Positions 36,931 through 50,863 of a stretch of DNA of 64,000 nt are shown here, one piece after another. The stretch lies in the NCBI RefSeq assembly GCF_036370855.1, contig NC_088112.1, positions 16,112,469 to 16,176,468 of the forward strand, in the 5' to 3' direction. The notes beneath the pieces were generated by a model. It saw only the letters and a list, made by a program, of their open reading frames with translations, was not told the DNA's origin and searched no databases. Source of the stretch: Dromaius novaehollandiae (lineage: Eukaryota; Chordata; Aves; Casuariiformes; Dromaiidae). The translations under genes were made by a program, and so were the position numbers. Position 1 is the stretch's first letter. The number at the start of each line of letters is the position of its first letter.

Positions 36931-39900
36931 CTTTGTAAAAACACATGTGCTAGAACATTTGAACAAGGAATTGTTTCCTTATTAAGACTTAGCAGTTGGA
37001 GCACGGAAGTTTCAGACAGACTGAACAGAACAACACGATAAATTTGGGTCAGTGGGCATCTTCTCTTCCATATTACTCAAGATAACATCTGTTTGCATAT
37101 ACATCCAGTGAATGCTAATGTATCCCTAGGGCCCTCTCCTCCTCCCCAAGCATTAATTATGAAAGCGGGTTAAAGGCACTTCCTGCAGTCCCTGGACACG
37201 GCGGCGTTTCTGCACACAGCCCCGTCTCCAAGCTGCCCAGCACCACAGCAGAGAACTGCAACCGGCCAGCGCTCCCGCACCACCCCGTGCTTCCCTGTTT
37301 GCCCAAGACAGCCTCCAAACGCACCGCTCCTCCCTAGACAAGAACAGCAGGGAAGAGACTGAGATCCTAACAGCCTAAAACAACCATCCCTGGAGACACA
37401 ATCCTTCCTAGCTAGACAGCAGTGACGACAAACCCAGTGATAACAGCTTGTTTTCATGTTGAAGAGAAGGATGGTGGAAGAAGGTGACTCTGCAAACACC
37501 TCCAAAACCATACCCATGTCAAACCGTCCATCATTCCCTGTACTAAGCCTTTGAACACAACTTCCAGTTTCACAAGCCAATGTTTAAGATGGTTAACATA
37601 TTTAGTGTTTTATCAGAAGTGTCTCAAAAATCCCCTAAAAGCTTAATAGCTTCCTGAAGAAATATTAATCTCTCTTTAGCTATGTGGACAGAAGGAGCAG
37701 GAGGGATGCAAGAAATGTAAGACTGGGACGCAAATAAGGGCCCAAACTTCTGGCTTTCCATCTCATGTTTTAGTCACTGGAAGACAACATTACTACATGA
37801 ACGTCTGTAGGCAAAGTTTTGGACCACATCAAAGGACCTTCCCTTTCCTGTAAGGAGGCTGATAATGACTCGTCAGAATATGCAATGAAACAAACATCAG
37901 CAGACTGAAAACATTATGTCAGGTATTTGCAATGTCAGTTTATACTCCTCACTTTGGAAGTTAAACAGAGCTCAAAAGAAAATGTTGACTGCATTTAAGA
38001 CCACATACATCAGAGGCACAACTAGCTTGTAAGACCTGGAACAGAAAGCAACATCCACATTAATTTTTCATCTTACATCACTTCAACATAAATAAGAAAT
38101 TATTAATATCCTACTCGAAAATATGAAATACTGTTTAATAAATGCCAAAAAAACATGTTCTCTCTGAAGCAATACTGAAAGTTGCCCATCTCAATAAAAG
38201 GCAAAGGTTGCTATTTTTGCAAGAGGTTTATTTAGAAGGAAATACAAAGGCCATTAACAGCCTACTTTTGAAAAAACACAAGATACACACACTTGTGACC
38301 CTTGAAAATAGCTTAGTGCATTCCCATTTCAATAGCTCACAGATATTGCCGAGGTGCTGCTGCATTTCCCAAAGAGGGGTAAGAAGCTGTTGACAAGCTG
38401 CAAGACCTTGCTCAAGAGAAGCCTTTCTCCAGGGAGGAACACCACGTGGGCCACCCCTGCAGCCTCACAGGTGTTTTTCCCAGGCTGGTCAGAGGGGTTA
38501 CTGTAAAGGGATTAGAGACACTCTTTGTTCTCCCAGATAGTCCACCTGTCCCGGCCAGAGATTTTTCTCAAAGATGCCTCCTGCTCTGCTTCCGTTCCCC
38601 TCTGGTTTGAGTCAGAGTGACTTCTTGCACAGTATCCAGAGCACAAGCTACACCCATCATCTCCAAGAGTTGCTAATGTCCACTTAGGTTAATGGCAGCA
38701 GAAGCAAGGTCTGAGAAGGTGAGAAGTCCTGATAATTACTAGTTGCATAACGAACTTCCTGGGGCTCAACATACAAAGGGGAAAAGACAAATTCTACCTA
38801 GACATCCCAGGGTGTAACTGCAGGGGGGGCACAGGGAAGTGCCTCTTCCCAGGAGCAAAGACTCATTTCTCCAGTCCCTGCTGACTATTTTATAACCCGA
38901 TTTAAGGTTTTTCCCCTTCTCACAGCTTCTCATCAAATTAATGGAATCAGTAAGGCTATCCATGCTGCTTTTGAGGGAGCTTACACAGATAAACCCAGAT
39001 ATTTAAATTTGTTTCTTATTAAAACATCAAAACAGATGCTGCATTTGCTATGTCGCTATCACTGTAGATCATACTACCTTCTCCCCCTTCCAAAGCAGGC
39101 CAGATAAACAGAAGCAGCTGGTAAGAGAAGAGTCTCATACTAAATACCAATATCTAGTTAAAGCATTCAAAATTCCTGCTTTGTAGACCCATGAACTGTA
39201 GCACTCGATAATGAAATTGGATAATATTTCTGCCCCAAAGGGCTTGCTGTCAAATCACATAGCAAATGCAACAGCTGAATGAGACATCAGACAACTTACA
39301 CTCTTCTGCAGAAAGGCAGGTGGATCACTGTTTTAATAGTGAACTAGATTTTTCTCCTTTGCAGCTATTAACAATACAGGTAACCCGGTAAGACAGGCCA
39401 CAGGACTTATCCCAACACAACAACTCCGAGTTATCTCCTGCTGCTGTGCTAAAAACTTAGCCATTTGGGAAAGTCTTCTTTGCTTTTACTCTGCTTCAGG
39501 TGACTATCTTTCCTCCCATCCCATTTCTGCAAGTATCTTTCAGGCCTTTTTTAGAATAACATTAGGAATAAAATTTGGCTGGTGTGAAGTTCCTAGAAGT
39601 GTTCCACAGTTAATTTCTTCCTTTTCCTTTGAAAGGAGAGCTGAAGGTGGGCACATGTCAACTGTTGATCAGTCTTTTGCTGCTGGTGTGAGACAGGGGA
39701 AAAATGGTCCAATTTAGCCAAAGCGTGTACTAGAAAAGTCTCCATGGGCACATAACAGTGTTGGAAGTTTAGCAGCCAAATCCTCAGAAGGGCACATCTG
39801 GACTGGCCATGCTCCATTTGAGGACCACAGGCCCAAAATGCTGATCTCCACAGACTCATGAGCTGCTGCACGCAGCAGCTGCAAGAACATGGCCGTTTCA

Positions 39901-42900
39901 TGCTTTCAGACAATCAGGGATGGGTATCACAAATGTATGACAAGAGCCACAGGGAAAGGCAGGTGTGGAGGGCCCCACAATCTCTGGAGCACAAGTTGAG
40001 AGCAGTTGGAAGATAGCATCAGAACATTGAAATGACACCAGTATCAGTAGAATCTGGCCTGACATGACTTTTTTTTTTTTTTGGAAAATACACAGAAAAT
40101 GAAGACAACTGCTAAAACAGAGAGGTGAAAATGATTTTGAATGAATTGTGAGAAAAGAAGCAGGAACGACCAACAGAAATATTGAAGGAACAGAAGATCA
40201 CCAAAACAGAGGTTGAGAATCTGTCTCATCTTTCCCATTTAAACAGAAGTGTTCTCATTAAGAGGATGGGATTTGAAAACTGTCAGGCTGCTCGGAAGGA
40301 AAACAGAAGTGGCATCCTGTCGAGGAAACACCAACTAAGAGTCACAGAGCTGAGGCTAGTAAGGACAGTTTGGCACAGCAGTTAGCGTTCAGTTTATTTA
40401 GACTGTATACATGCACAATTGTAATAGTGGAAGTAATATGCTCTCAGGGATAAGCAATTTAAAAAAACCAAAAGTTATTATTTGAAGACAGTCTGGCAAA
40501 CCTAACTATTATAAAAATTGAACTAATGACAAAAAGTATTTTCATACTAAATTGCTTTGCAGTCGAGGATCAGTTGCTGACAAACTACTTTTCTAACTCA
40601 AATGAAATGCAAAGTGACAGTTTATTACCAATAAAGTTTCTTGTAATAGTCTTAAGGGCTTCCTGCCCCATGCACCTCCCCATCAGTGAATAGTACTCCA
40701 CTTTATCAAATAAGTTGCATTTTAAACCTATTTTCCTCCAATTTCCCCATAAGGTATCTTGTAATTTAGCATGAACATCTAGATACAGTTCACCGCGATC
40801 ATTTTCTTTATATCTTTCTCTGGTGTATTCCTTTCAGTATGCAAATTACAATAGTGTTTGGAGGAAGAGTCAGTACAAAGGATTGATTCAGAAAAAACAA
40901 ACAGGGCAGGGGGGATACTGCATCTGAGAAGTAGATTAAGTAGCACAGGCTTGCACAACAAAGAAACAATGGGGAAAAATGTCAGGAGTCTTTTCTGTTT
41001 ATTAAGAATTCAAAAAAAAAAAAAATCTTAAGGCAGCTACATTATTGCAAAGCAAGAGCAGTATTTTGGAAAGGAAATGTCCCTGGCCATTAACAAAACA
41101 CTTTCCACCTTACAAATGAAATATTTCATTGAACAATTAAGTTTTCCTAACAAGGAAATGAAGGAGCATTAAGACTTCATATGAAAGCTGAAGGAAATAC
41201 CTTTCAGGACCGTCCCTGTGGGATGCAGAGTTGGGCAACCTTTCTAGGGATACTGTGGGGCTTAGAGACTGAGAAAGCCACGAGCTTTTCAAATGCTATA
41301 TATGAGACAATGTGTGAAACTTAACACCAGGTTTTAGGCTTTTTCAGGAAACAGGGAGAAGGGAAAAAAAATGGAATGAACACCACAAGGAAAACAACAT
41401 TTCCTGATAAAATGCACACAAGTAGTAAACCCAACCACCAACCCCAGGTGTTATTTCCCCTTTCTCCTGCCTGAAGGGGTGTGGGCAAAGGAAGAAGAAC
41501 AAACAAAAAAGCAGATAAAGAACTAGTGGAAGACAGTGACCTGGTCACTCAAAGCAAGGTTTGCCTGACCCGACCACCAGGCACTCCATGTCCCAGCAAG
41601 AAATGAGGTACGCGATCCCGACAGGATGGGTCATGAGAGCCGGCCAGGCAAACGTCACTTGGTCCTCTGGATGGGCGGCTGCTCGCCCATGCTCCGGTGC
41701 CGGGCACCGCAAAGCCCGGCCAGGGATGCAGGAGCAGGGAACGCGCCTCCTCCGTTTCTCCAAGACTCTCCTCCGCTCTTTCCCAGAGCCCTTCTCCAAA
41801 ACCAGTTAATTGTATGGTAGTTCAGCTTCTCCTATCCAGTGAATAAAATGCAAGTTACACTGGTAATTACAGGCAGCTCTGGACAAGTCATACAGGCACA
41901 ATATTTCCCCTGCCTCTCCCACACTGAAGGCACTCAGTCTTTGCAGAATCAATCCAGAGGCTTCGCAGCATGAGACAGAAAACAGAAGAGAGAACAAGGG
42001 CATTTAAGTGTGCTGGACAAAGAGGAAAATTGACTCTAATTACTAGTTATTACCCTGTATTTTCCATTTCTGCCACTATTTCCAACAGGAACTGCAAAAG
42101 AAATCAGGTGCGCCTCGTACTTGCAAGCAACTTGTCACTCATCGACCCTCGCATTTCAGAGACACTAACAAGTTTGCTGCAAGAAATAAGAGCTTCAAAG
42201 TTGTGCAATCTGCTCCCAGAGGGTGTGCCAGATCCAAACATCCCACCTAATCCCGTCACGTGCATATAGGCCCTGACCACCTCCCCGGCAGTCTCGATGC
42301 ACACTTTGTGCTGGGATATACGGTGGCAACGCGGGTAGCTCCCCGCAGAAGTGAGAGGTACCACTGCATTTCGTCATGCAGTTCAGCAAAGCTAGAGAGC
42401 TGGCAAGAGGCAAATGCCAGCTTCCAGCCTGTTCATTCAGCTTTTATGAGGAAGACTTCTCTGCTTCTGCATCTTTGAAAAATTGCGGACAGCAAACTCT
42501 GACATTTACGGGCGTTCTGAGTAAGCAGTGCAGGATAGACCAATTCTGCAAAAATCCTCCATGAAGTGCTACTGCTATTTGTTCCAACATTTCAAACAGA
42601 AGTTTTTCAAAGGACACGTTCCACCAAAAGCTTGGTATTATTTCCTAGTAGTAATTCTATTGTTGCTGGTTTATAAAGGTTTCAAAGAATGGCACGGTCA
42701 CTGCTGCAGCCTGCCAGCCCCACCAGCTTTCTACTGGAAGCACAAGCAGAACATTTTCTGATTGTCTTGATCAGGTCTCTGATAAAATGTCTCTTCTCCT
42801 GACAGAGGAGAACCTCTAAAGGGAACAAACCTCTCTGCAGAGTCGCCACCCCAAACCCTCAGCTCCTCGGTCAAGCGGTGGCCATGAACGAAGCAGGAAC

Positions 42901-43346
42901 ACTCCCAGGCAAGAGGACAGCAACGCTGCCTGTGGGTCTCTATTGTGCACAATCAGCAGAAACCAGGAGCCACAAATTCTGCTTTTACAGCTGCTAAGAA
43001 AAACAGTAGTAGCTATACTGACTCCAATACCATTAACTTGCCTTCAGCCTGGCAATGAAGTTCTGTTAGTGCTATGATGGAAGAGCTTCAAAGGACAGAC
43101 TTTATCCACACCACCACCCTTCAGTGCTGTTTACACCAGAATTTAGACTGCTACTATCTCTAGTAGATCCACTTAGCCCTTTTCTTGACACCCTCCCCCC
43201 CCCCATCAGTACAGCAGAAGCAAAGAGCTCAGGGGGATGAAGATTTACCCACTTGAGAATCACATTGCACAAGCACCAAGACATTTAACCTGCACCATCC
43301 ACAATGCACAAATGGACTACCATTTTGGAAATCTATGAAACGGAAT

Positions 43347-43372
43347 CTGTATAGATTTGGAAATCTATACAG
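43347..43372. repeat. Perfect 12-bp inverted repeat (hairpin)
   Basis: Arms of 12 bp (CTGTATAGATTT and AAATCTATACAG) flank a 2-bp GG centre. The motif TTTGGAAATCTAT also occurs as a direct repeat at about 43325-43337, so the hairpin may have arisen by local templated copying. In DNA it could extrude as a cruciform, but the loop is too short for a microRNA precursor. Confidence 0.8.
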
Positions 43373-46300
43373 CGCTGCCTGCAACGTGACCATACTCTAC
43401 TTGAGATAGGCTGTATAATGTATATGCCACCTTTTATTTCTGGGAAGCAGGATTTAAGTTAAGAGTTGGTCACAGCTGAGAACTTGGCATCAGCACAGGC
43501 TCTCATATACAAAACAAAATATCGCTGCACACAGTGGGGGAACTGGAAGCCCTGGTGGGATGCAGTGGGACGCACGTCCAGAGCTTACCTACAAACCCCC
43601 AATGTTTGCAGTCTCCCATTATGAGAAGAACGCAATTCAGCAACTTCTCTTTTAAGAGTCCCAAAACCCTTTTACATCTTCTCCTCCTATCAGTTAACCG
43701 GGAAACTTTAGACACATCAGATACAACTGTAAAATGGAGATCCGCTGACTGGCACACTGTATGTGAAGTTATTCCGATTACGCTAGCACCTGCTTGCTGT
43801 TCTAAGCCAACAGCTTCCACTAGTCTCGTCTGCTGGGGTGGATTTAATGTAACTAATGATCTATCACTTCCAGCTGCAAATCAATGTTACTCAGCTCAGA
43901 AACCCCCTCCCTCCCCTAATGAGGTGCTCCTTTCTTTGACTATCACATGGTAGTTCATAAAAATGATTGCTAAGGAAAACTTTAAAGACACTTAATAGAG
44001 GCTGGAATGAGGTATCTCCCATCAAAAAACCTAACAATTCAAAGCGCTGGAAGCGATTCCTCTGTACATACATGCCACCAGCCAGTCTGTGTGCTTCAAA
44101 CAAGACAGAAGTAAAATTTCAGTTTAATCTAGGTTTAAACTGAAGCTTTGCTATCATGCTGGCCTAAGTCCTAGTAGTTTGGTGGTCAGCACGACCCTCC
44201 GCTGTGCACCCTCCAGCAGAGCGCACAAGGTCAACGCGGATTCTCCAAATTCAGTAGGTGACAGACGGGGACATCTGCTGTACATCTGGTCGGTGCTTCA
44301 GCGCACGACAAGTACTTACAACACCAGCACAGTTTTCATCCAGGAGGGAAAAACACCACCAACAAAAGAAGGCAGCATTACCTTTTATAGTTATAAAATT
44401 AAGCTGAGGATTCTCTTTAAACCCTGCAGCTGACACCACTCTGGCAAGTGCAGCCGTGCAGCGAGCAAGCCTTGCCAGCAGGACCACATGCACGCACAGG
44501 TACGCCCACACACCCAGCAGCTTTGGAAGACTGAAGACTTTTGGGGCGGGGGCAAGGGGGTGAACACCACCAGTGAAGTTACTTTGCCATCACAAAATAA
44601 ACTCTGCAGACTCCTGCAGCTCATTGACCTTCCATTCAGCAGGCCAGAAGGAAGGACAGAGAAGGAACACACTTTCCTCCTGAAAGAGGAAGCGGGAAGC
44701 CCCAGCACCAAGTGGCCCGTTTGGGCCGTCGTCGTCATCTGCTGATGGCTCCGTCACTCACGCCAAGGGGATTCCCACTTGCGTGCCCCTACAGAGATAA
44801 GCTATGGCAGCACGGTGTAGCTTGAGAAGTAGTTTAAAAACAACTTAGAGCTTTTTAGGTTGCCACTATGGCTCAGTTCTAGCTAGAAAAGCTTTTTTGA
44901 AAAGAGCAGAGATCCTAGAAATCTGTCAGGTTCCTCTAAAGTCAAATGGCTCAGGAAGAGCTGCAGAACTGCAGCCCTGTTTTCAGATCCCATCTTATTG
45001 CAGTGGTGATTTGCATTGGGCCATGCTGCATTAATATGTTGCATTAAGTCCTTTCACCAAAACTGGAAGTTTAACAGTCTGTCTAGTACAAGGTATAATG
45101 CGCAAGACTGATACACCATTGAACACTCCTAATGAACACTTATCTGGAACACTGCATTCTTCGTCACGTCACATTTCCAGTGCACAGAAGTCATGAATTC
45201 CAGAAGGGAACAAAGAAAAAAAGTCTCCAAGTAGGTAACTGTTTTTACAATGACCAATGATTAAATTAGCTGAAGTTACAGTACCTAATTCCATGCCTGG
45301 AATTTATTCCCATGTCTTAGTCATTGGCAGGAATCAAGTGTCACATTAGCCAATTAACTAAATGCACTATTAGTGTATCTCAGCTACTTAAGCTCATCAG
45401 TTAATTAAGAGATCAGTGTAAGCTGAAAATAGGAATCTTACCTGACAAAGATACCATACATTATCTTAATGATTTAATTTTCCAGTTCTGTATTATGTTG
45501 CACAAGTGCCGCTTGGAAAACAGAAAGACAATTGCTCAGTTGAAGGAACAGAGGAGAGATATGCAAACAAACTTTTAGTGATTTAATCTATCAAACTGCA
45601 TTTCTCAGAATTTTACAAGCTATTCTTCCTGTTTCACACTCGCTTACAAATGATTTATGCATCAATTTTTAGAGGCTTTTGACTTGTTTCTTATTTAAGA
45701 AGTGCTCCACCTTCGCATCTAGCTAAGGTCCACCCTCCTTTTCCCGCAGGAGGGGGCCCTGAGCACCCACAGGTCGGAAAGGCTGCACACCGAACGTGTG
45801 ACAGTGGGACAACGCATCCCCCTGCGACCCAGGTGCCGGGCTCCACTCTGCAGAGTAATCTCTCACCCAGCTCCTAACAAGTCCTGCTGCACACAGCACC
45901 AGCACGAGAGCAATTTAGCAGCAGAAAACCCCTGAGCACCCCACTTGCTGATGTTTATCATTTTAAGGGCGTAAGATGACGCTGTGACACCATATCACTC
46001 AAGACTCCACTAGAACTTGAAACCTGGATTTGAGGGATATTTGTCCTTCGTGGCACGTTTAAAGCCAGAGGATATAAAGAAGGGCTTGCACAGGCAAGAC
46101 TTCGTTTCTGGGGCAGGTTGATTTTAAAGAGAGCTCTATATTTCTGTGGTCCCAAGCACAAGAGACTCCTCATCCACAAAGAGGGTTTGTGCATGCTACA
46201 ATGCTACAACTAGGAGGACTCATCCTCCTTCCCTGCTGTCCCTTGCTTCCCATTAGTAAAAAGCAATTTATCATGACATAAAAAAAAAAATTAGTATGGT

Positions 46301-47787
46301 TGCAGAAGCTTAATGATCACATCACAGCTTCCAGGTGCTCCCAAACAGCAAGGTAGATCAATTTTAATTTTCATACATTTGACTGTGCACACTGAACCTC
46401 TGTAGGGCAAAACTCGAACCTAATGGTGGCTTGAAGCCACACAGGGTTAAATACAAAGTGAAAGAAAACAAACAAACAAAACACCCAACCCATTTACTTC
46501 ACTTCCATAGTGAACACTCTCTGGATCCAGCTAACAGGCTTGAAAATTTATTCATGGAAGTACATACGCTCACAGCCTAGGCAAACTCCAGCTTTGAATT
46601 TAACAGTATGTCCTCTAAAACAAGGAGGGGGGGCACACACAAGGAAGAATGATGATTCAAATTAGGTTTTAGTAAGCAATTTTTAAACTAAATTCCTATC
46701 TGTTCTTCTAGGAAATCACTATTCCTCCAAAAACTCTGGCATCTAAGACTGGAGAAAACTCAGTAAATGGGTGTTGTAAGCAGGGGTGTAAAGGCAGAGC
46801 AGAATCGTAGGTGCAATGATACTCAGCCTTCTCAGACAAGAGTGATATGAAGCTATCAGCAGTTGTCTTGTGATACCAAGAAAGCCTACTCCTCCGCCCC
46901 CAGAAGGTTAGAATATACAGCAACAAACGCTAGAAAATAAAGTTTGGAAAGATCCGTTTGAAAATTAACTCCTGTCAAAAACTCAGATGGGGCCAGCCAT
47001 ACCTTCCAGTTTATGCTATGTGAAGGACAGGAATTTGCATTAAAATCAGATGCAAAAGAGCCAGAGAAACTGAAGGGGACACTAGAGACTGCTTAGGGCC
47101 AACTTTGGTTAAGTGATTGCATCGGGTGATAAAATTAAAGCAGTTGCAAAAACAAGGAGGAGAGTGGAAAAACCCAAAAGCAAGGACTAGATTATAGCAG
47201 ATGCAGACAGCCCTCTCTGCAGCTCAGAATATTGGAGATTATGAAATTAGAGAAGAGAGAAAAGACAAAACCAAAAAAATACACAAAAAGCCCAAACCCT
47301 GAAAGGAGAGCAGTTCAGAGTGAGACTATCCATGATATTAGGATCTCTTGACAGTATGGAAACAGGTGAAAAACTACTTTCTCCCAAATATAAGCAAAGC
47401 AACATAATTCCCCTCTTCCCTATGCACCCACGTGGAGCACCCCAACGGCTCCCTGCGCGTTCGCCTCCCCTGCCACGCGACCGCGGGGGCCCTCGTTAGA
47501 CTGTTATTCCACACTGAAGGGTGACATCCATCCTCACATCTCCAGTTTCCATGCATATTTAAAAATACTTGGAATAAATACATGGACAAAAGGCAAAAGT
47601 ACGCCATGAGAGTTTTCACGATTAAAACTTGTTTTCAACCACAGTTTCCACTGTAAAAGATTTTAGGGACAGAACAAGAGTTACGCAGAATCAGAAGGCT
47701 CACCACAGAGGTTGAACATAGTTCCCATTTATTTTCCAGTACTTGGAAAGGAAGGCAAACAAATCATACCCGAGAGAGGGGGGGAAG

Positions 47788-47802
47788 AAAAAAAAAAAAA
47801 AA
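47788..47802. repeat. Poly-A tract (A15)
   Basis: A run of 15 A follows a G-rich stretch (GAGAGAGGGGGGGAAG). It is a simple repeat with no element recognised upstream. Confidence 0.9.
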
Positions 47803-48044
47803 GATATTTTGGCTAACTAGTCTTTTGTAATCAAAGAGCTTACTTTCTATACTGTTTCGCTACATAGTAAGCAAGAGTAGTTTCATGATAATAATTGCAC
47901 CATTGACTAACACAATCACCTTTTGACTAATCTTTCTTCTGGTGGGAAATGCAGAGATTGCAAGATGACAAGAACCAGTAGCATATGATGATAATGTGAG
48001 CATAAAGTCTATGTTCAAGGATTTTGTGAGTTTTTTTGTTTTGG

Positions 48045-48061
48045 TTTTTTTTTTTTTTTTT
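48045..48061. repeat. Poly-T tract (T17)
   Basis: A run of 17 T is preceded by a T-rich stretch with G interruptions from about 48031. It could be the tail of a minus-strand retrotransposed sequence, but nothing recognisable lies next to it. Confidence 0.9.
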
Positions 48062-50759
48062 GGCAGAGGATATGTGGGGAATATTCTGCAAGTTTAATTA
48101 CTTCTCAGTGTTCTTCATATTTATACTGATATAATTTGCAGGACTAGGTAGATGTCAAAAAGCCTTTCACTCCCAGCATCCTCAAAATGATTCAACAGGT
48201 GATGCTCCAAAATACAGGGAAGTTCAACTTATGTGCAACCAGGATTTCTTTAAAAACAGTTGCATCATGTGTATCTAATATTTTATGCACTATTGAAGCT
48301 GACTGGGCATTATTAAGAAAAAGACCAGGCTATCTTCTGAAAGGCACACATACCTAGATATCCCACATATACCAAAGCCTTCTGCTGCAACCTGTGCATA
48401 TAAATATATACATATGCATGTATGTGTTTGTGCGTATGCACACATCCAGGAAGCACTCACACAAAGTTGCCTTAAAACTACATCTATTCAAGGCCATTTT
48501 AAGCCGCTGGATATACCCTGGAAAAAAATGGTGCATTATAACCTAAGGTCAAGGATTATTGATGCAATCCAACTTTAAGTATTTAACTGAAAGTGCCCAA
48601 ATTAGGAGAATAATCTCCTTATTTACAGTCAGAACCACCAGACAGGCTGCTCGGAGCAACCCTGAGCCCACACATCTGCTTCTGCAGGAGCCTCCTTCTA
48701 CAGGAGCCTCCTCCCTGCAGGACAGAGGTGCCTAGGTGCAGCCCAGGGAAACTGCCCTCTTTAATTAAGTGTCTTTCCACCTTTAGCAAGTCCATTGCCT
48801 CCCAAAATCTCCGTGCGCAGGAATCTTCAGCTCCATTAGTGGACTGAGCCACGTTTGTTCTCCGAAGAGCTTCACTCTCCCAGCAGACACAACAGCACGC
48901 TGCTTAAGTAACCTCTCTTCCTTTCAAGGGAAGAGATCGCTACTGGATATAATTTGATTTAAAATGCATTTAATTCTCAACAACTCAGAGCAAGCTAAAA
49001 ATTGGCAGTGCAGTGACTATGTTGGCAAAGACCTCGGCCATTATGTGCACAGTAATAGCTGAAACAGGCCTCGAACGTGGGCCACCTTCGCCTCTTTTCA
49101 AAGGACGCTCACCATTAGGCTCAGAGGAGCTTGTTTCTCCATTGTTATAACCTAAGTGCAAGTGATACCGCTTAAGACGGACGCACCCTCCCTACTTTTC
49201 CATGTAAATGAAGACAAATATTGTAATATCATACTAAAAATAACTGTACTCTAATTCTACTTTTGAGAGTTAAGTTTCTACAGGAAGCGCCTTTTCGGTT
49301 CTGAAGTTGAGCCAGAAGCCTACATTACTGGACAGACCTTTTTCCTCACCCTTTTCCCCCTTACTTGAAGGGAAAATAAGTATAGTTTCAAATTTAAGGA
49401 TGAGAACTTCAGAAACAAGTGAGAAAGCATTAGCAAAGAAGTGTCCTTATTTCAGCTGTTTGAAACTCATGTAGTACCTCCCCATCCACCGCTACCATGT
49501 TTTCTCATGCATTTATTATACAGGTATAACTCTTTTGTTTAGGCGAAGGGACTGCTGAACACAAAGCAAGATGCAGATTGTTGGTTATAGCAGTTAAAAC
49601 ACAAATTCACAGAAATGACTGGATCCAAGTACAGGTCTGATTCACACAGCTTGTTGAACCAGTTAGGGTACTCAAATGAGCAAACTATGCACTTGAAGTG
49701 CTGATCTAGAGCGCCTTAAATCCAGGACCACTTTTTGTGCAGGACCCAACAGAACTGGGACTCCACTTCTAACTACATTACAGCAGCAATCAGAAATGGT
49801 AAACATGAAAGAAGCCTATTAAGACCCCTCGGTGAATAGAATAAAAGCACAAAGAAAGTATTTAAGTTGTCTTGCTCTTAAAAGCCTGTATCAAAACTAA
49901 GAATTGCAAACATACGGCTGGAATTGTAACGTATCAATATGGCTCTGTTCATCACGGGCCAGTCCCCGGGCAGTGATTTTCTCCAACAGCAGTTTCTCTG
50001 CTGCCGACTTTTTGAACCGTATCCTTGGTCCACAAAACTATGACGACCAGTCTGCAATACTCTATTATAACAACATTTAGGCGCTGCTAGCAACTGAGAC
50101 CATTAAACATAGTAATCAGAAAAGCAATAGGAAAAAAGAGATTCTTTTGCTGCGGGAAGAGTAACTTTCACTCATGTATGTCCAAGATGAATGTAAACTG
50201 GGTGGAAAATAAAGTAGGAAGATTAATCATCTTAGTGCTTTTTGTATTAAACCTAAAAGACTGGTTTCTAGTATTCTGAACCAACCTCTGTTTTTATGGC
50301 TGAACCATAGCAGTCTCCCCTCCCTAAAGCACAGCAGAGTAACTTGTGTCTTCCGATTCATTTGGCAGGAACCTGGTAATAGCAGAAATTAATATTTGCT
50401 AGAAATCTGTCTTTTTCTATGCCCATTCCTAGACAGGAAAAATTTGCTGAGATAAACTTCCTAACACCTATACTGAGCATGCCTTGATGCTGTCACCCCC
50501 CCATTCCCCTGGCTCTTCTAACCCACCGCAGTTCAGGGCTTTTAGAGCTAAAGTTTTCTCATTATTTTTGCAACTGATTGGGAGGTAAACTATTTACAAT
50601 CTCATTTTCAAGGGAAGGTCCTTTTAACTCCAATAGTCCTTAAAAACAATACAAAATATTCAATGTTCAGAACAAAAACATCTCTTAGCGCTGATAACAG
50701 GCCTCAGATTTTATTTTTGCCGATAGCCGGCAGCACGATCATACACAAACTACGACAGC

Positions 50760-50833
50760 TGATCCTGCTTTGAGCAAGAGGTTGGACTGGATGATCTCCT
50801 GATGGCCATTCCTACCTGAGTTATCCTATGATA
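50760..50833 (+). mobile_element. CR1 LINE fragment, 3' end
   Basis: The sequence TGATCCTGCTTTGAGCAAGA, then GGTTGGACTGGATGATCTCC, then a diverged CATTCCTACCTGAGTTATCCTATGAT follows the CR1 3' consensus. It is 5'-truncated with no coding sequence and antisense to UBTD2. A G-rich tract follows 31 bp further on. Confidence 0.85.
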
Positions 50834-50863
50834 CACTCTGGGGAGTCAAAATAGCATTTGCAA

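Noticed and set aside
36150-41770. GC patches in intron 1 as the missing UBTD2 exon 1
   Set aside because: Minus-strand translation of these patches shows no MGGC-type start, no short exon ending in the required first base of a Val codon before a GT, and no matching N-terminus.
43680-43745. MIR/L2-like tail (ACTGTAAAATGGAGAT)
   Set aside because: The match is about 15 bp to a simple, common motif with no supporting flanking similarity.
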